Assembly: GCF_020804225.1 (NCBI RefSeq)
Contig: NZ_WJBI01000002.1
Span: 62,001-126,000 of the forward strand
Direction: 5' to 3'
Source of the DNA: Methanosarcina sp. DH2
Lineage (GTDB): Archaea; Halobacteriota; Methanosarcinia; Methanosarcinales; Methanosarcinaceae
DNA: 64,000 bases
The notes below the pieces were generated by a model, which worked only from the letters and a program-made list of their open reading frames with translations, was not told the origin of the DNA and did no database searches. A program made the translations under genes and the position numbers. Every line of letters begins with the position of its first letter. Within the stretch, counting starts at the first letter, position 1. Positions 48,256 to 56,868 of this stretch are shown in pieces.

Positions 48256-48397
48256 ATGACAACATAACTGAAATGCCAGTAGCAAAAGCCCAGGTAGAAG
48301 TTATGGTAATTTAGGGAAATATGAGGCTTTATAAAAAAAAGATTGAATTTATATACTCCCGTTGCTTTTTCTAAACTGTTGTTATAGAGAGTCCTGA

Positions 48398-48653
48398 ATG
48401 TCTCATTGTATAGGATGTCGAATAAACACGAACGATATCAAAAGACATCAAAAAAGAGACCGAAAGAAGCACATGGAGACGTTATAAGCAGAAAGCTAGA
48501 GACGCATGTAAGCTTCGAAGTAAAAAAAGCCTTAAAACTTCGGAGTGTGAAATTACGAAAGTAGAATTTGAACCGAAAGAGCTGATAGAGTTCTTGAAGG
48601 AGCTAGTAGAACTCTTTACGGTTATAATCATTCTCGTAAGAATGATAATGTGA
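48398..48653 (+). pseudogene. Small frameshifted ORF with Cys pair
   Basis: ATG 48398 opens MSHCIGCRINTNDIKRHQK; the +1 frame, which has no start codon of its own, continues ETERSTWRRYKQKARDACKL to ITKVEFEPKELIEFLKELVE and a hydrophobic end at 48653. The two overlap at a run of six A residues near 48450. A single-base indel or a +1 slip would give about 84 residues. Either the gene is broken or expression needs frameshifting. Confidence 0.4.
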
Positions 48654-48749
48654 TTACAAAAAGGGCTCTCCTGACAACACATTTTATAACCGTCTCAGAT
48701 ACAAAAAAAGCTTAAATTTTCGCATCGAAAAGCAATAGGAAGCGTTAAA

Positions 48750-48974
48750 GTGTCATGTTTTTGTTACAAAAAACCAACCCATCCAGTTGGGAAAATGGTA
48801 GATGGTAAGCTGGTAATAACACAACCAGAAGAACTCGAATACCGTTGTACAGCTTTTAACTTAGAATACTATCCAGAAGAACAAGAGAAAATAGAACTAT
48901 GTAAGAGCAACGATTTCGAAAAATGCAAACGCTATATAAAACGACAATCGGGGAAAGCTATAAAAGAAAAATGA
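48750..48974 (+). CDS. Small Cys-rich protein of the element
   Basis: 74 aa with Cys3, Cys5, Cys33, Cys51 and Cys58 (MSCFCYKK, EYRCTAFNLEYY, ELCKSNDFEKCKRYIK). It may bind metal. The C-terminus is basic. A weak GGAAGCG lies before the ATG. It is hypothetical, but codon use and amino-acid composition are protein-like. Confidence 0.55.
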   Translation: MSCFCYKKPTHPVGKMVDGKLVITQPEELEYRCTAFNLEYYPEEQEKIELCKSNDFEKCKRYIKRQSGKAIKEK

Positions 48975-49050
48975 CAACATTATTATATTAAAAATAATAA
49001 ACTTTCTTCGTTCAAAATCCAAAAGTAAAAGATATACATAAAAATTTTGT

Positions 49051-49374
49051 TTAAATTTTTTCTAATATCCAAACTCCTTTTTGAGTAAGCATTATTTCTT
49101 TTTCACCCCAATGCGATATTTCACACTTCACTAGCCCCTTCTTGCTTAAACTCGATATTACACCTGATATTTGATTTTTTTTGGTCATTTTGCAGTTCTT
49201 AGTAACATTGGACATCATTACTCTTTGATCGTAGAATAAAGGCTCAAGTTCTCTGAAAACACGTAATATATCAATTCTTTTATAATATTTGCCAAAAATT
49301 GAAACCATTGGTTTGCATATTCCATAAATTAAAACGTCCTCTTCTAAGTCCGTAATTCCGTCTAAGGTTGTCAT
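49051..49374 (-). CDS. Winged-helix DNA-binding protein of the element
   Basis: 107 aa. The core is a wHTH: RIDILRVFRELEPLFYDQRV, NQISGVISSLSKKGLVKCEI and the wing ISHWGEKEIMLTQKGVWIL. It is likely a regulator of element genes. Tandem small promoter-like elements lie to its right (ACTTTAAAGT at 49401). It is the only regulator-like gene on the minus strand of the element. Confidence 0.8.
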   Translation of the reverse strand: MTTLDGITDLEEDVLIYGICKPMVSIFGKYYKRIDILRVFRELEPLFYDQRVMMSNVTKNCKMTKKNQISGVISSLSKKGLVKCEISHWGEKEIMLTQKGVWILEKI

Positions 49375-50114
49375 ACTCCACCAGCAACACTAACTGTACA
49401 ACTTTAAAGTTGTAAATCAATATATATACTCATCTATTTCGTGAGGTAACTAATAACATATATTTATCGCTTGCCAGCTATCTTTATTCACATCATATTA
49501 TATTTAGTAATATAAGCAATTTTGAAAATAATACCAAGTAAATCTTATTTCACAGAAGTTTCCTTACCCTGCCTCAACAGATGTTTTATTAGCCAGTTTC
49601 CTATGTACACACTATATGATTTTTATAGAGATGTCCACGTTATGCTTTTGTGAGCTCAATTATTCCATAGTATACAGGAATGTATAATATCCCTTCGATT
49701 TGGCCAAACGGTAGAGCAAAATCACTCAAAAAATACACATAGGACGAATAGAAAACAGATAGCTGGAGACACGATTTAACCGTATTTGTTTTCGTTCTGA
49801 CTTACTAAAAAGCTTACAAGAAGTGAGCTAAAAATCAGCCTTTTATTCAGGACAGACTGAAGAACGAAATGACAGACAATTAATATTAATGTCCTGTCTA
49901 AAAATCGAATCCTTCCTTATCCGGTTAAGTCAATTATCCAAAAGTACAAGATTTCTGTCCTATTCGGGAAAATCACAATCGGGAATTATCCAAAATCAAA
50001 TTACTTTGTAACTTTGGAACTTTCAAAAGAGTTGATCATGCAGAGAGGACGGGGGAAATCTCCAATCAAAACAGTACACAGTTTTTAAGACAGTTCACTC
50101 TATTTTCTGAAGCT

Positions 50115-50139
50115 ATAGATAGATAGATAGATAGATAGA
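50115..50139. repeat. GATA tetranucleotide microsatellite
   Basis: Six perfect copies of AGAT/GATA in a row. It is noncoding. Confidence 0.9.
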
Positions 50140-50316
50140 TTTTGATAGATATGTCATATATACATATGGTATATTTGCAATTATATACCGTCTTTAGACC
50201 TTTTTTGGAAGGAAATATACTTGTCATTTTTAAGGCGATTAGAGGCTCATGTCCTAGAGCCTGAGTAATTAGTCCTGTCCTCAAGATATTCAATCAAATC
50301 TGATGGGTTTGCAACG

Positions 50317-50347
50317 CCCTGCGGGCTATAACGCACAGCCTGTAGGG
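50317..50347. other. Hairpin shared in inverted orientation with 54409-54441
   Basis: It begins CCCTGCGG and ends CCTGTAGGG, which pair over about 8 bp including G-U pairs, with AACGCACA in the loop. The minus strand at 54409-54441 has the same CCCTGCGG, AACGCACA and AGGG blocks. The pair brackets the zinc-ribbon and helicase-primase genes. Confidence 0.6.
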
Positions 50348-50688
50348 AGGGGAAGTTCTTACAGGCCTTCATGCAGGAAGCAACTGCGTACCAGGACGAC
50401 AATAAAGACAAAAAACAGCAGTACCGATAAGAGAAAAGCAGAGCGGGAACAGCTTTTTTTGCTTTTTTGGACTCTTTAAGCTTAGATAGCAATGGGGAAA
50501 TCTTAAAAACGCTATCAGGCAATTTTTAGAAAGGTTAGAAAATAAAAGCTCAAAAGATATGTATCAGGTTAAATGAAACGCTTTTTAGGTTCTGTTAAGG
50601 AAAAGAAGAATTCTAAACCCTGCGATTAAATAGAATACATTGTGTATGACGAAAGGGAGAATAATAAGGAGACTGTTAACTGTTTTTA

Positions 50689-50727
50689 CTCCTGCCAAGC
50701 TAAAAAGCACAGCAGGAGCAGTTTTTT
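50689..50727 (+). terminator. Terminator-like hairpin without an upstream gene
   Basis: Stem CTCCTGC / GCAGGAG (7 bp, loop about 16 nt) is followed by CAGTTTTTTAAC. The nearest plus-strand gene ends 1.7 kb upstream, so it may end an unannotated RNA. Confidence 0.4.
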
Positions 50728-51007
50728 AACGCTGGTTGCTTTTTTATTCTGTTATCAAAACAGAAGTGCAATGATAAGTAAATAGTTTACTAAGTAATTC
50801 AACTTCCATCTATTTAAATTGAATTATTCATAAGGTCACGGCATGTATATTATGAGAATTCTATTTTTTAATGTCCAACTGTCTAAAAGGATGTAAAACA
50901 AAATTTACATTTTGTTAGAAATACATAACATTGCTATACACGCGCAGAGTATTAAATTCTTCCAAAAGAGCGTATACTTTTTATGCCCTGAACATTTAAT
51001 TAGTTTG

Positions 51008-51220
51008 ATGACTGAAGACAGAACTCCAGTAATGAAAAAATGTTTACACTGTGGTTACTCTTGGCCGCAGAGGTTCGCAAACAGAACGCCGAAGACTTGC
51101 CCGAACTGCCATAATTACAACTATGACCAGCCCCGGAAGAAAGCACCACATATAAGACCAAACAGAAGAATTAAAAGAAGTCAAGAAGTAACGATTATTA
51201 CTAAAAGTAATATTTTATAA
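51008..51220 (+). CDS. Zinc-ribbon protein upstream of the helicase-primase
   Basis: About 70 aa from an ATG at 51008 (MTEDRTPVMKKCLHCGYSWP); a frame open to 50912 adds an unlikely hydrophobic leader. CLHC and CPNC pairs, 17-18 residues apart, form a rubredoxin-like zinc ribbon; the rest is basic (KKAPHIRPNRRIKRSQ), suggesting nucleic-acid binding. It precedes the replication gene in the same direction by about 220 bp. Confidence 0.7.
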   Translation: MTEDRTPVMKKCLHCGYSWPQRFANRTPKTCPNCHNYNYDQPRKKAPHIRPNRRIKRSQEVTIITKSNIL

Positions 51221-51442
51221 CGAAGACATAACTGAGAGTAACAAAAGAAAAAGAAAAGAAAACAAAGGCAGAAGACAGTTTTATAGTTTGGCGACCCTAA
51301 AACTGCTTCCTGCTGACTGACTCAATAGTAAGAGTAAGTTAAAAACCATCTCACAATGAAATATTTATTACTCTATTCTATATAGTCTTTTCGCTGTTGG
51401 TGGAGAGCCTTCTGTCTTTGTTTTCGGGAAAAAAAGATAAGA

Positions 51443-54367
51443 ATGAAGAGATTAAGTGAAAGAAAACCAACACAGAAACCTATAGAAGGCTGTCCCCGGA
51501 AGAGTCAGGACAGGAGAACGGTTTCAGCTTGGGAAATATACGAGATGTTCCAACAGGGACACATAGAGGTATATAAAACTACAAGGGCAGGCGCGACCAC
51601 TTCCTTAAATGCAGAGTCAGGAAACAGGAAAGAACGGTTTACTTGTATAGTACCTACTAACAAAATTGCAGATGAGACGATTGTAAGGGACTCTATAAAC
51701 TTCTGTGAGAAGCCGGGACTCGATGTTATACACGTAAAATCTAACATGAACTGTATTAAGAATCAGGAACTATGCGAGGAATACCCCGACCTTAAGGAAC
51801 TTCAATACCTGCCACTTGCTGACAAGTGCGAGGACTGCGAACATTACGACACCTGCCCGATTACAGCCCCACTAAGAAGACCTAACGCGGACGGTTTTGT
51901 ATTGACTTATGCGAAGGTCGCCGCCTTACAGCTTGCAGTTATGTTCAGGGAAGGGACAACGGCAGAGAAGATATTAAACAGTATCGCGGGAAGCCGGAAT
52001 ATTATTCTCGATGAAGTCCACGAACTCCAATACGGAAGACAACAGGAATACATAGTCTATGATAGTAAAAACGGATACAGGACAGACTTTAATAAATATA
52101 GCTCTGCCTGTCAGGACTTCGAATATATCAAGAACGTTATAGAGCAAATGAAAGCAATAGCAGAGGACGACACTTTTAAGATAAAAGTTCATGAAGTCCT
52201 CGGAGGCGCGGAGAGTCCGAAATACTGGAATCACCGCCTTAGCCTTGATTATCAGAATCCAGCTTTCACAGGACAGGAGAGAGACGCAAGAGGAAAGGAA
52301 ACAGCAGGCTTTATTAAAGAACTGATCGAGCTTACGAAGCACAGAGAGGACTATAATCTAAGTATGGAGGAAGTTAAAGCCCTTCTCCAATTTAACGCAA
52401 TCGGGAAAAGCTTTAAGCTGTCTATCAATGCTATCAAAGATAGAGGGATTATTCAGATAAAAGTATCCGCTCTCGATTTCTTGTATGCGGACACTATAAG
52501 AAAATTTACTATGAGCATGCAGGGAGAAGGCAGGCGAATAATATTAACTACTGCCACTTTTTGCAGTAAGGACTATTCAGACTTTTTTAGGGGGAAGGTT
52601 TCACCCCTTAAAACAACATTCGGGCAACATGGCGACCCCACAAACAACAACGAGAAAATGTTAATTCTTGCAGATAACAAGAAATACAACGCCATAGGCG
52701 ACAGGTCACGCTATAAGATGCGCCCGGAGATTATCAGCCGATGTATTGATATTCTGGAATCCTACGAGGAAGAGGAAGTACTTATAATTGCACTTAGCAA
52801 GGAGGAAGCCCGGAGTATAGAGAGGGGACTTAAGCAGGCAGGAAGACCCCACCCTGTAATTTATTATAAAGGCTCGGAAACTATCGGCGTTACCTCGGAA
52901 GCCCGAATAATGATTGCTATAGGAATAGCAAACAAACCCTTAAACGCCTTCGACTCAATCACCGAAACAGTAGAAGAGTCTAAAAAACTTTTATACGAGT
53001 CGGTACACTGCGACACATGGCAGGCTTGGAGCAGAGTGAAAGACCCAAACGGAAAGAACCCCTCTGTAGTATTCGCCCTTGGATGCTGTATAGACGATGT
53101 AAGAGCCTGTGTTAAGTGGGGATTTAACAGGCAGATAACCGGGATAGAGGAACACCGGAACGGATGCAGGAACAAATTAACCATAGAATATGAAGGTTCA
53201 GGAATTACTCAACCAAAAATAATTCACTGCAAAAACTTTGAAGAGATGCTTACACATGCTGGAAATCATAGACAACTGTCTAAAAAAGTCTTTCTAAATT
53301 CAAAGAACCGTCTATGTAATATTATAGACGGTTTTTCCGATTTTGAGAGCAAAGTTTACACAGTTAACGAGGAATTCCTTAAATTAATCATTAACAGGGA
53401 AGATCTTTATAAACTTTATAACCCTGTAACAACTCGATATTTTGATGTAAAAAAGAGCATTTCCAGCAAAGACATTAAAGACCACCTTTCCGGGAAAATG
53501 ACTATAGGAGGCTACCAGATCGACAACAAGACCAATCTTGTAAAATGGTTATGTTTCGATGTGGATGCACACCCTAAGCCGGAAGCAACAAAGGAAGAGA
53601 TAAAAGCCTGTATAGAGGAAGCAGAGAAGCAGAAAGGACAGCTTGAGGAATTCCTGAATAAGTTGAACATTCCTTTTGTTCTGGAACTTTCAGGAAGGGA
53701 ACACTCTTACCACTTCTGGATATTCCTTAAGCCGGTTGATGCGTCTGCCGCTTATGCTTTTGGCAGGGACATTATAAGGGAATTGGGATATAAACCGAAC
53801 ACAGATATAGAGGTATTCCCGAAGCAGGAGCACATAAACCCGGACGAGTTCGGGAACTTTGTTAAGCTTCCCCTCGGAATCAAAAGCGGGCAGAAATCAA
53901 AGATAATGCAGGAAGGAAAGTTTCTTCGGAAGATTTCAAACCTTGAGATAAAATTCATTGATATTTCAGGTTACAAGGCTTATGTAGACGAAGCAAAGAA
54001 AGCCCGGAAGAAAGCCGCCAGAACCACAGAGAATCCCTCAGTAAGCACCGTAAGCATAGGAGAGTACAAGGTTAAGCCCTGCGTTTTAACAGCTTCTAAG
54101 ATGCTGTTACACGGTAAGGGAGATGCAGGAAACTTCACCCGCTTATTCATAGCAAGGGAGCTAATAAGCGCAGGGATGCAACCCGGAGATATCTGCAAGT
54201 TCTTTGAAACTCAGCCGGACTATAACAAAGAAAAAACCCTGTACCACATCGGGCAGATAATGAAAAAGGATTATCCCCCTATACCCTGCCACACTGTTTA
54301 TGAGAAGGTTAACAACTTTATAGGCTGTGAGGACTGCCCGAACTTCTGGAAGTGTGGAGTTTATTGA
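51443..54367 (+). CDS. Helicase-primase fusion: XPD-like SF2 helicase, AEP primase, PriL-like Fe-S domain
   Basis: 974 aa. Residues 40-560: helicase region with P-loop-like TTRAGATTSL (46-55), Cys cluster C111-x17-C129-x2-C132-x5-C138 in the XPD/DinG Fe-S position, DEVH box (190-193) and LTTATF (motif III, 369-373). Residues 655-845: archaeo-eukaryotic primase with metal-binding D706-V-D708, S750...H757-F-W-I-F and VKLPLG (807-812). Residues 879-974 match the PriL C-terminal Fe-S domain (PCVLTASKMLLHG, NFTRLFIARELISAGM, CHTVY, GCEDC, C971). It is the likely replication initiator of the element. The helicase assignment is weaker than the primase assignment. Confidence 0.85.
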   Translation: MKRLSERKPTQKPIEGCPRKSQDRRTVSAWEIYEMFQQGHIEVYKTTRAGATTSLNAESGNRKERFTCIVPTNKIADETIVRDSINFCEKPGLDVIHVKSNMNCIKNQELCEEYPDLKELQYLPLADKCEDCEHYDTCPITAPLRRPNADGFVLTYAKVAALQLAVMFREGTTAEKILNSIAGSRNIILDEVHELQYGRQQEYIVYDSKNGYRTDFNKYSSACQDFEYIKNVIEQMKAIAEDDTFKIKVHEVLGGAESPKYWNHRLSLDYQNPAFTGQERDARGKETAGFIKELIELTKHREDYNLSMEEVKALLQFNAIGKSFKLSINAIKDRGIIQIKVSALDFLYADTIRKFTMSMQGEGRRIILTTATFCSKDYSDFFRGKVSPLKTTFGQHGDPTNNNEKMLILADNKKYNAIGDRSRYKMRPEIISRCIDILESYEEEEVLIIALSKEEARSIERGLKQAGRPHPVIYYKGSETIGVTSEARIMIAIGIANKPLNAFDSITETVEESKKLLYESVHCDTWQAWSRVKDPNGKNPSVVFALGCCIDDVRACVKWGFNRQITGIEEHRNGCRNKLTIEYEGSGITQPKIIHCKNFEEMLTHAGNHRQLSKKVFLNSKNRLCNIIDGFSDFESKVYTVNEEFLKLIINREDLYKLYNPVTTRYFDVKKSISSKDIKDHLSGKMTIGGYQIDNKTNLVKWLCFDVDAHPKPEATKEEIKACIEEAEKQKGQLEEFLNKLNIPFVLELSGREHSYHFWIFLKPVDASAAYAFGRDIIRELGYKPNTDIEVFPKQEHINPDEFGNFVKLPLGIKSGQKSKIMQEGKFLRKISNLEIKFIDISGYKAYVDEAKKARKKAARTTENPSVSTVSIGEYKVKPCVLTASKMLLHGKGDAGNFTRLFIARELISAGMQPGDICKFFETQPDYNKEKTLYHIGQIMKKDYPPIPCHTVYEKVNNFIGCEDCPNFWKCGVY

Positions 54368-54408
54368 CTCCCTCTTCCCGGCACTTATCCGACACTTTCC
54401 AGTCCTTA

Positions 54409-54441
54409 CCCTGTAGGTTGTGCGTTGGAGTGACCGCAGGG
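54409..54441. other. Inverted copy of the 50317 hairpin motif
   Basis: The minus strand reads CCCTGCGGTCACTCC then AACGCACAACCT and ACAGGG. It shares about 23 positions with the copy at 50317-50347. It lies just after the helicase-primase stop. Confidence 0.55.
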
Positions 54442-54596
54442 AACGGGTGTCTGACCATACAGATTGATACTTAACTATCAATAGTCTCGGTTGTTAAAAA
54501 TTAGTTTTTCACCTCCAAATTCTAATCATATATCAAAAAATGCAAAGTTACATAAATATTTAGTAACCTTTTGTTTGATATTATAGAGGTGGAAGA

Positions 54597-54944
54597 ATGA
54601 AGCTTTTAGGTAAGTCCAAAGTTATGAAACATAGGGTTAAACCAGAGATTACATATCCTTTAGTAAGGCTCCCACAATCTGAAATAAACCTTGCCGGAGA
54701 AACAGCTTATGTTTTCAAAACGGAATTAAACGGTAAGTCTGTTTATGTGATTTCTTTGGATGAAGAGCTGAACTGTGAACTTAAAGTTACACAATCAGAA
54801 GTGAAATCTGACCTTGAAGCAAGAATAGAAGCTTTAGAAAAGGAGGTCTATAAAACCTCTAAATCAGAAAACAAGGAAGAAACAGAAAGTGGGCCCGCTG
54901 AGATTCGAACTCAGGATCCCCGCCGTGTAAAGGCGATGTCATGA
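54597..54944 (+). CDS. int: N-terminal part of split integrase, int(N), reading into tRNA-Val
   Basis: 115 codons from an ATG preceded by GAGGTGGAAGA. The N-terminus (ITYPLVRLPQSEINLAGETA, YVFKTELNGKSVYVISLDEE) and a coiled coil (LEARIEALEKEVYKTSKSEN) are followed by SGPAEIRTQDPRRVKA, which is the antisense translation of the tRNA-Val 3' half. After 112 codons the frame leaves att; on the excised circle codon 113 joins int(C). Reassembled length is about 415 aa. In the integrated state the product ends after the tRNA overlap. Confidence 0.9.
   Translation: MKLLGKSKVMKHRVKPEITYPLVRLPQSEINLAGETAYVFKTELNGKSVYVISLDEELNCELKVTQSEVKSDLEARIEALEKEVYKTSKSENKEETESGPAEIRTQDPRRVKAMS
54890..54934. other. 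attR, 45-bp att copy within tRNA-Val
   Basis: Identical to 43023-43067. It includes the discriminator base, acceptor 3' strand, T arm, variable loop and anticodon loop of the tRNA. The intact tRNA is restored at this end. Confidence 0.95.
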
Positions 54945-54963
54945 CCGACTAGACCACGAGCCC
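54890..54963 (-). tRNA. tRNA-Val (UAC), integration target
   Basis: Minus strand: acceptor GGGCUCG/CGGGCCC with A73, D arm with AGUCGGUCA, anticodon stem UCGCC/GGCGG and loop UUUACAC (anticodon UAC), T arm CUGAG-UUCGAAU-CUCAG. CCA is not encoded. The gene is intact although its 3' half is the att site. Confidence 0.95.
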
Positions 54964-56615
54964 AGTTTGCTGTTAACTACATTTTTAAGATAATTACTTA
55001 CAAGCAGTTGCTTGAAATGCAAATCCAACATGTCACTAGTTATATATATGTCTTTTGTTCGGAGAAGACTTTAAAATATTATGAACAATGAGAAAATCCA
55101 CATATACCCTGATTTTCACTATTAATTGAATAAAAGGCTGGGGAAAGCTGAGACAGAGATATGCATTTAAGCGGGTTTTTTGAGAATGTGGAAAGTCCTG
55201 CGTTTGTAGAAGTGAGGATGAAACCTGAATATTTTTTGAGCACTTTAGCGACAGAATTCGTATAAGCAAAATATATTATACAAGATTAGCACGTTTTGTT
55301 ATGTGGTGAGCCTCTCTTTTGTACATACCCATTATAGAAGGTCTATTTATAAGGTTTAATTAGTTTAATATTTAAACTACTTTTCGTGGGTTCAGACGAG
55401 AAGATTGAGAACTTCGTTTGCGGTTTTCTACGATTCAGGGTGCAGAACGGGTGAATTCAGAGCGTGTAAGGTCAAGCATGTCAAGTGCCGTGTTTCGACA
55501 TATAACATGAAACCAGTATACTGGACAAATGGTTATACAAGCTACAGTTTAGAAATGAAACAAACTGTATACTGAGCAAAAAAGTTACTAGACCACGCAA
55601 TAGAATTCTCAGATAATAAATTTGAGAAGGATTACATGACCTGACAAGGGAGGGATATTGCGACTGGTGTGATACAGCCCGAACAGCCTCTGCTTTCTCA
55701 GCAGAAAGTTGTTACATCATCGGTTTGAAAACCGAATTTTTGTCGTTTAAAACCAATGGATATATAAAGGATTAAACTCGTTTTCGGCACACGGTAAGCA
55801 TTATATATAAGGAAAATTATTTACCTTTTGCAGCCGCCTGAAGATAATCCCAACCCCCAACACCCCAATTCATACTTCCCCAATTAAGAACAAGCTTTTT
55901 TTATAGGCGGCTGTTCCTCAACTTCATCACTTGACGTTTTCTCTTATATCGAGTTCAGGGACAAAATCAACTGGTGTTCTGATTGAATAATAAATATCTC
56001 TCCTCCAGAGCTGGTTTTCCTTACTTCGTTGTTGATTTTCATCGAAAAAAGAAAGAGATAAAGCATGGATAGTATTTTCGAACCGAAAATCATTTCCAAG
56101 AAATCTTGTTGAGATGTGGGACAAAGAAGTCCTTGATGCTCTCAAGAAATCTGGAGATTAAGTCCCGGAAGGATTCACCTTTTTTGCGCCAGCCCTTTTT
56201 GTTTTCATCCCTGAGAAGGCGTAGTAAAAATATATAAAAGTAGAGAAAAATGATCATTTGTTGGAGTTTCCTGCCCAAGTTACAAACCTCAGGCGGAGAG
56301 GTCTGTCCACACAATTAAGTGAGCAGAAAAACATAACAGTTATTACTTAAATTTTTGTACGCCGTTTAAATGTTAGAGAAATGGGCAGTTCAAAATAGAA
56401 TCAATTATTAAGGCGATTTAAGCCCCTCTTCTATCCTGTCTCACCCCACACTTTCCACATTGAAGAATTCCGTTATTACTTCTTATGGATACCCGGCTCA
56501 GAAGAATACTGATATTTTCAAACTTGATTTAGGAGTAGTAAAGTGCAAGGATAAAAAATCAAAGTTGCAGAGGCGTTTCCTGCTGCAAGCAACCAGGTAT
56601 TCGCGCCAGCATTGA
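54964..56615. other. Degenerate region with gene remnants
   Basis: No intact gene. Two overlapping minus frames near 55927-56314 carry protein-like pieces (NLGRKLQQMIIFLYFYIFLL, RRDIYYSIRTPVDFVPELDI) that may derive from one broken gene of unknown family. A hairpin CGGTTTGAAAACCG followed by AATTTTTG is at 55720. The KIKVA fragment seen beside the IS recurs at 56556-56610. Confidence 0.45.
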
Positions 56616-56775
56616 GAGACAGAGATGTTTGAAACCGGAATTAGGTTATCGATGTGCACATGCCATTTGAGCGCGTTGGTAAAGCGGGCCTTTTTTGGAA
56701 AGGCAGGTATGGGCAAGACTGTGTTACTGACCGAAATAATTCATAACATGGTCAAGCAGCATCACGAAGTATCAC
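56616..56775 (+). pseudogene. atpD: Fragment of F-type ATP synthase beta subunit gene
   Basis: Reading across two frameshifts gives ETEMFETGIR, IDVHMPFERVGKAGLF and GKAGMGKTVLLTEIIHNMV followed by KQHHEVS. This is the Walker A region of bacterial-type F1 beta subunits (ETEMFETGIK...GGAGVGKTVL). Some Methanosarcina carry an extra F1Fo operon besides their A-type ATP synthase. Only about 50 residues remain, so it is dead debris. Confidence 0.85.
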
Positions 56776-56822
56776 GGAGTATCACAGAGTATCACAGAGT
56801 ATCACAGAGTATCACAGAGTAA
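56768..56822. repeat. 11-bp tandem repeat, five copies
   Basis: AGTATCACAGA repeated, starting inside the atpD fragment where the codons for HEVS end. It probably arose by slippage in the dead gene. Confidence 0.9.
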
Positions 56823-56868
56823 GTATTTTACGCTTCAATGGAGTTTAGGTTCTACAATGCGCTGCCTT

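Larger units (their letters stand above)
49375..50911. other. 1.5-kb gene-poor region of the element
   Basis: No convincing protein gene. It contains ACTTTAAAGTTGTAAA near the wHTH start, repeated TTATCCAAAA (49937 and 49987), GACAGACAATTAATATTAAT with nearby GACAGAC repeats, a GATA microsatellite at 50115-50139, a conserved hairpin at 50317-50347 and a terminator-like hairpin at 50689-50727. It may hold a replication origin or noncoding RNA. A 91-codon minus frame at 50247-50522 is doubtful. Confidence 0.45.
43023..54934. mobile_element. Integrated plasmid- or virus-like element in tRNA-Val with split SSV-type integrase
   Basis: Two identical 45-bp direct repeats, 43023-43067 and 54890-54934, bound the element; the excised circle would be 11,867 bp. 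The right copy is the 3' part of an intact tRNA-Val gene. int(C) begins at the left repeat and int(N) ends in the right repeat, in one shared frame. Contents: iteron-like repeats, HTH protein, lipoprotein, small membrane and zinc proteins, wHTH protein, helicase-primase. No capsid, packaging ATPase or conjugation gene is recognised, so a plasmid is more likely than a virus. Confidence 0.92.

Noticed and set aside
50247-50522. 91-codon minus frame in the gene-poor part of the element
   Set aside because: It runs across the conserved hairpin and has no ribosome site; the C-terminal QGVANPSDLIEYLEDR looks protein-like but is not enough.
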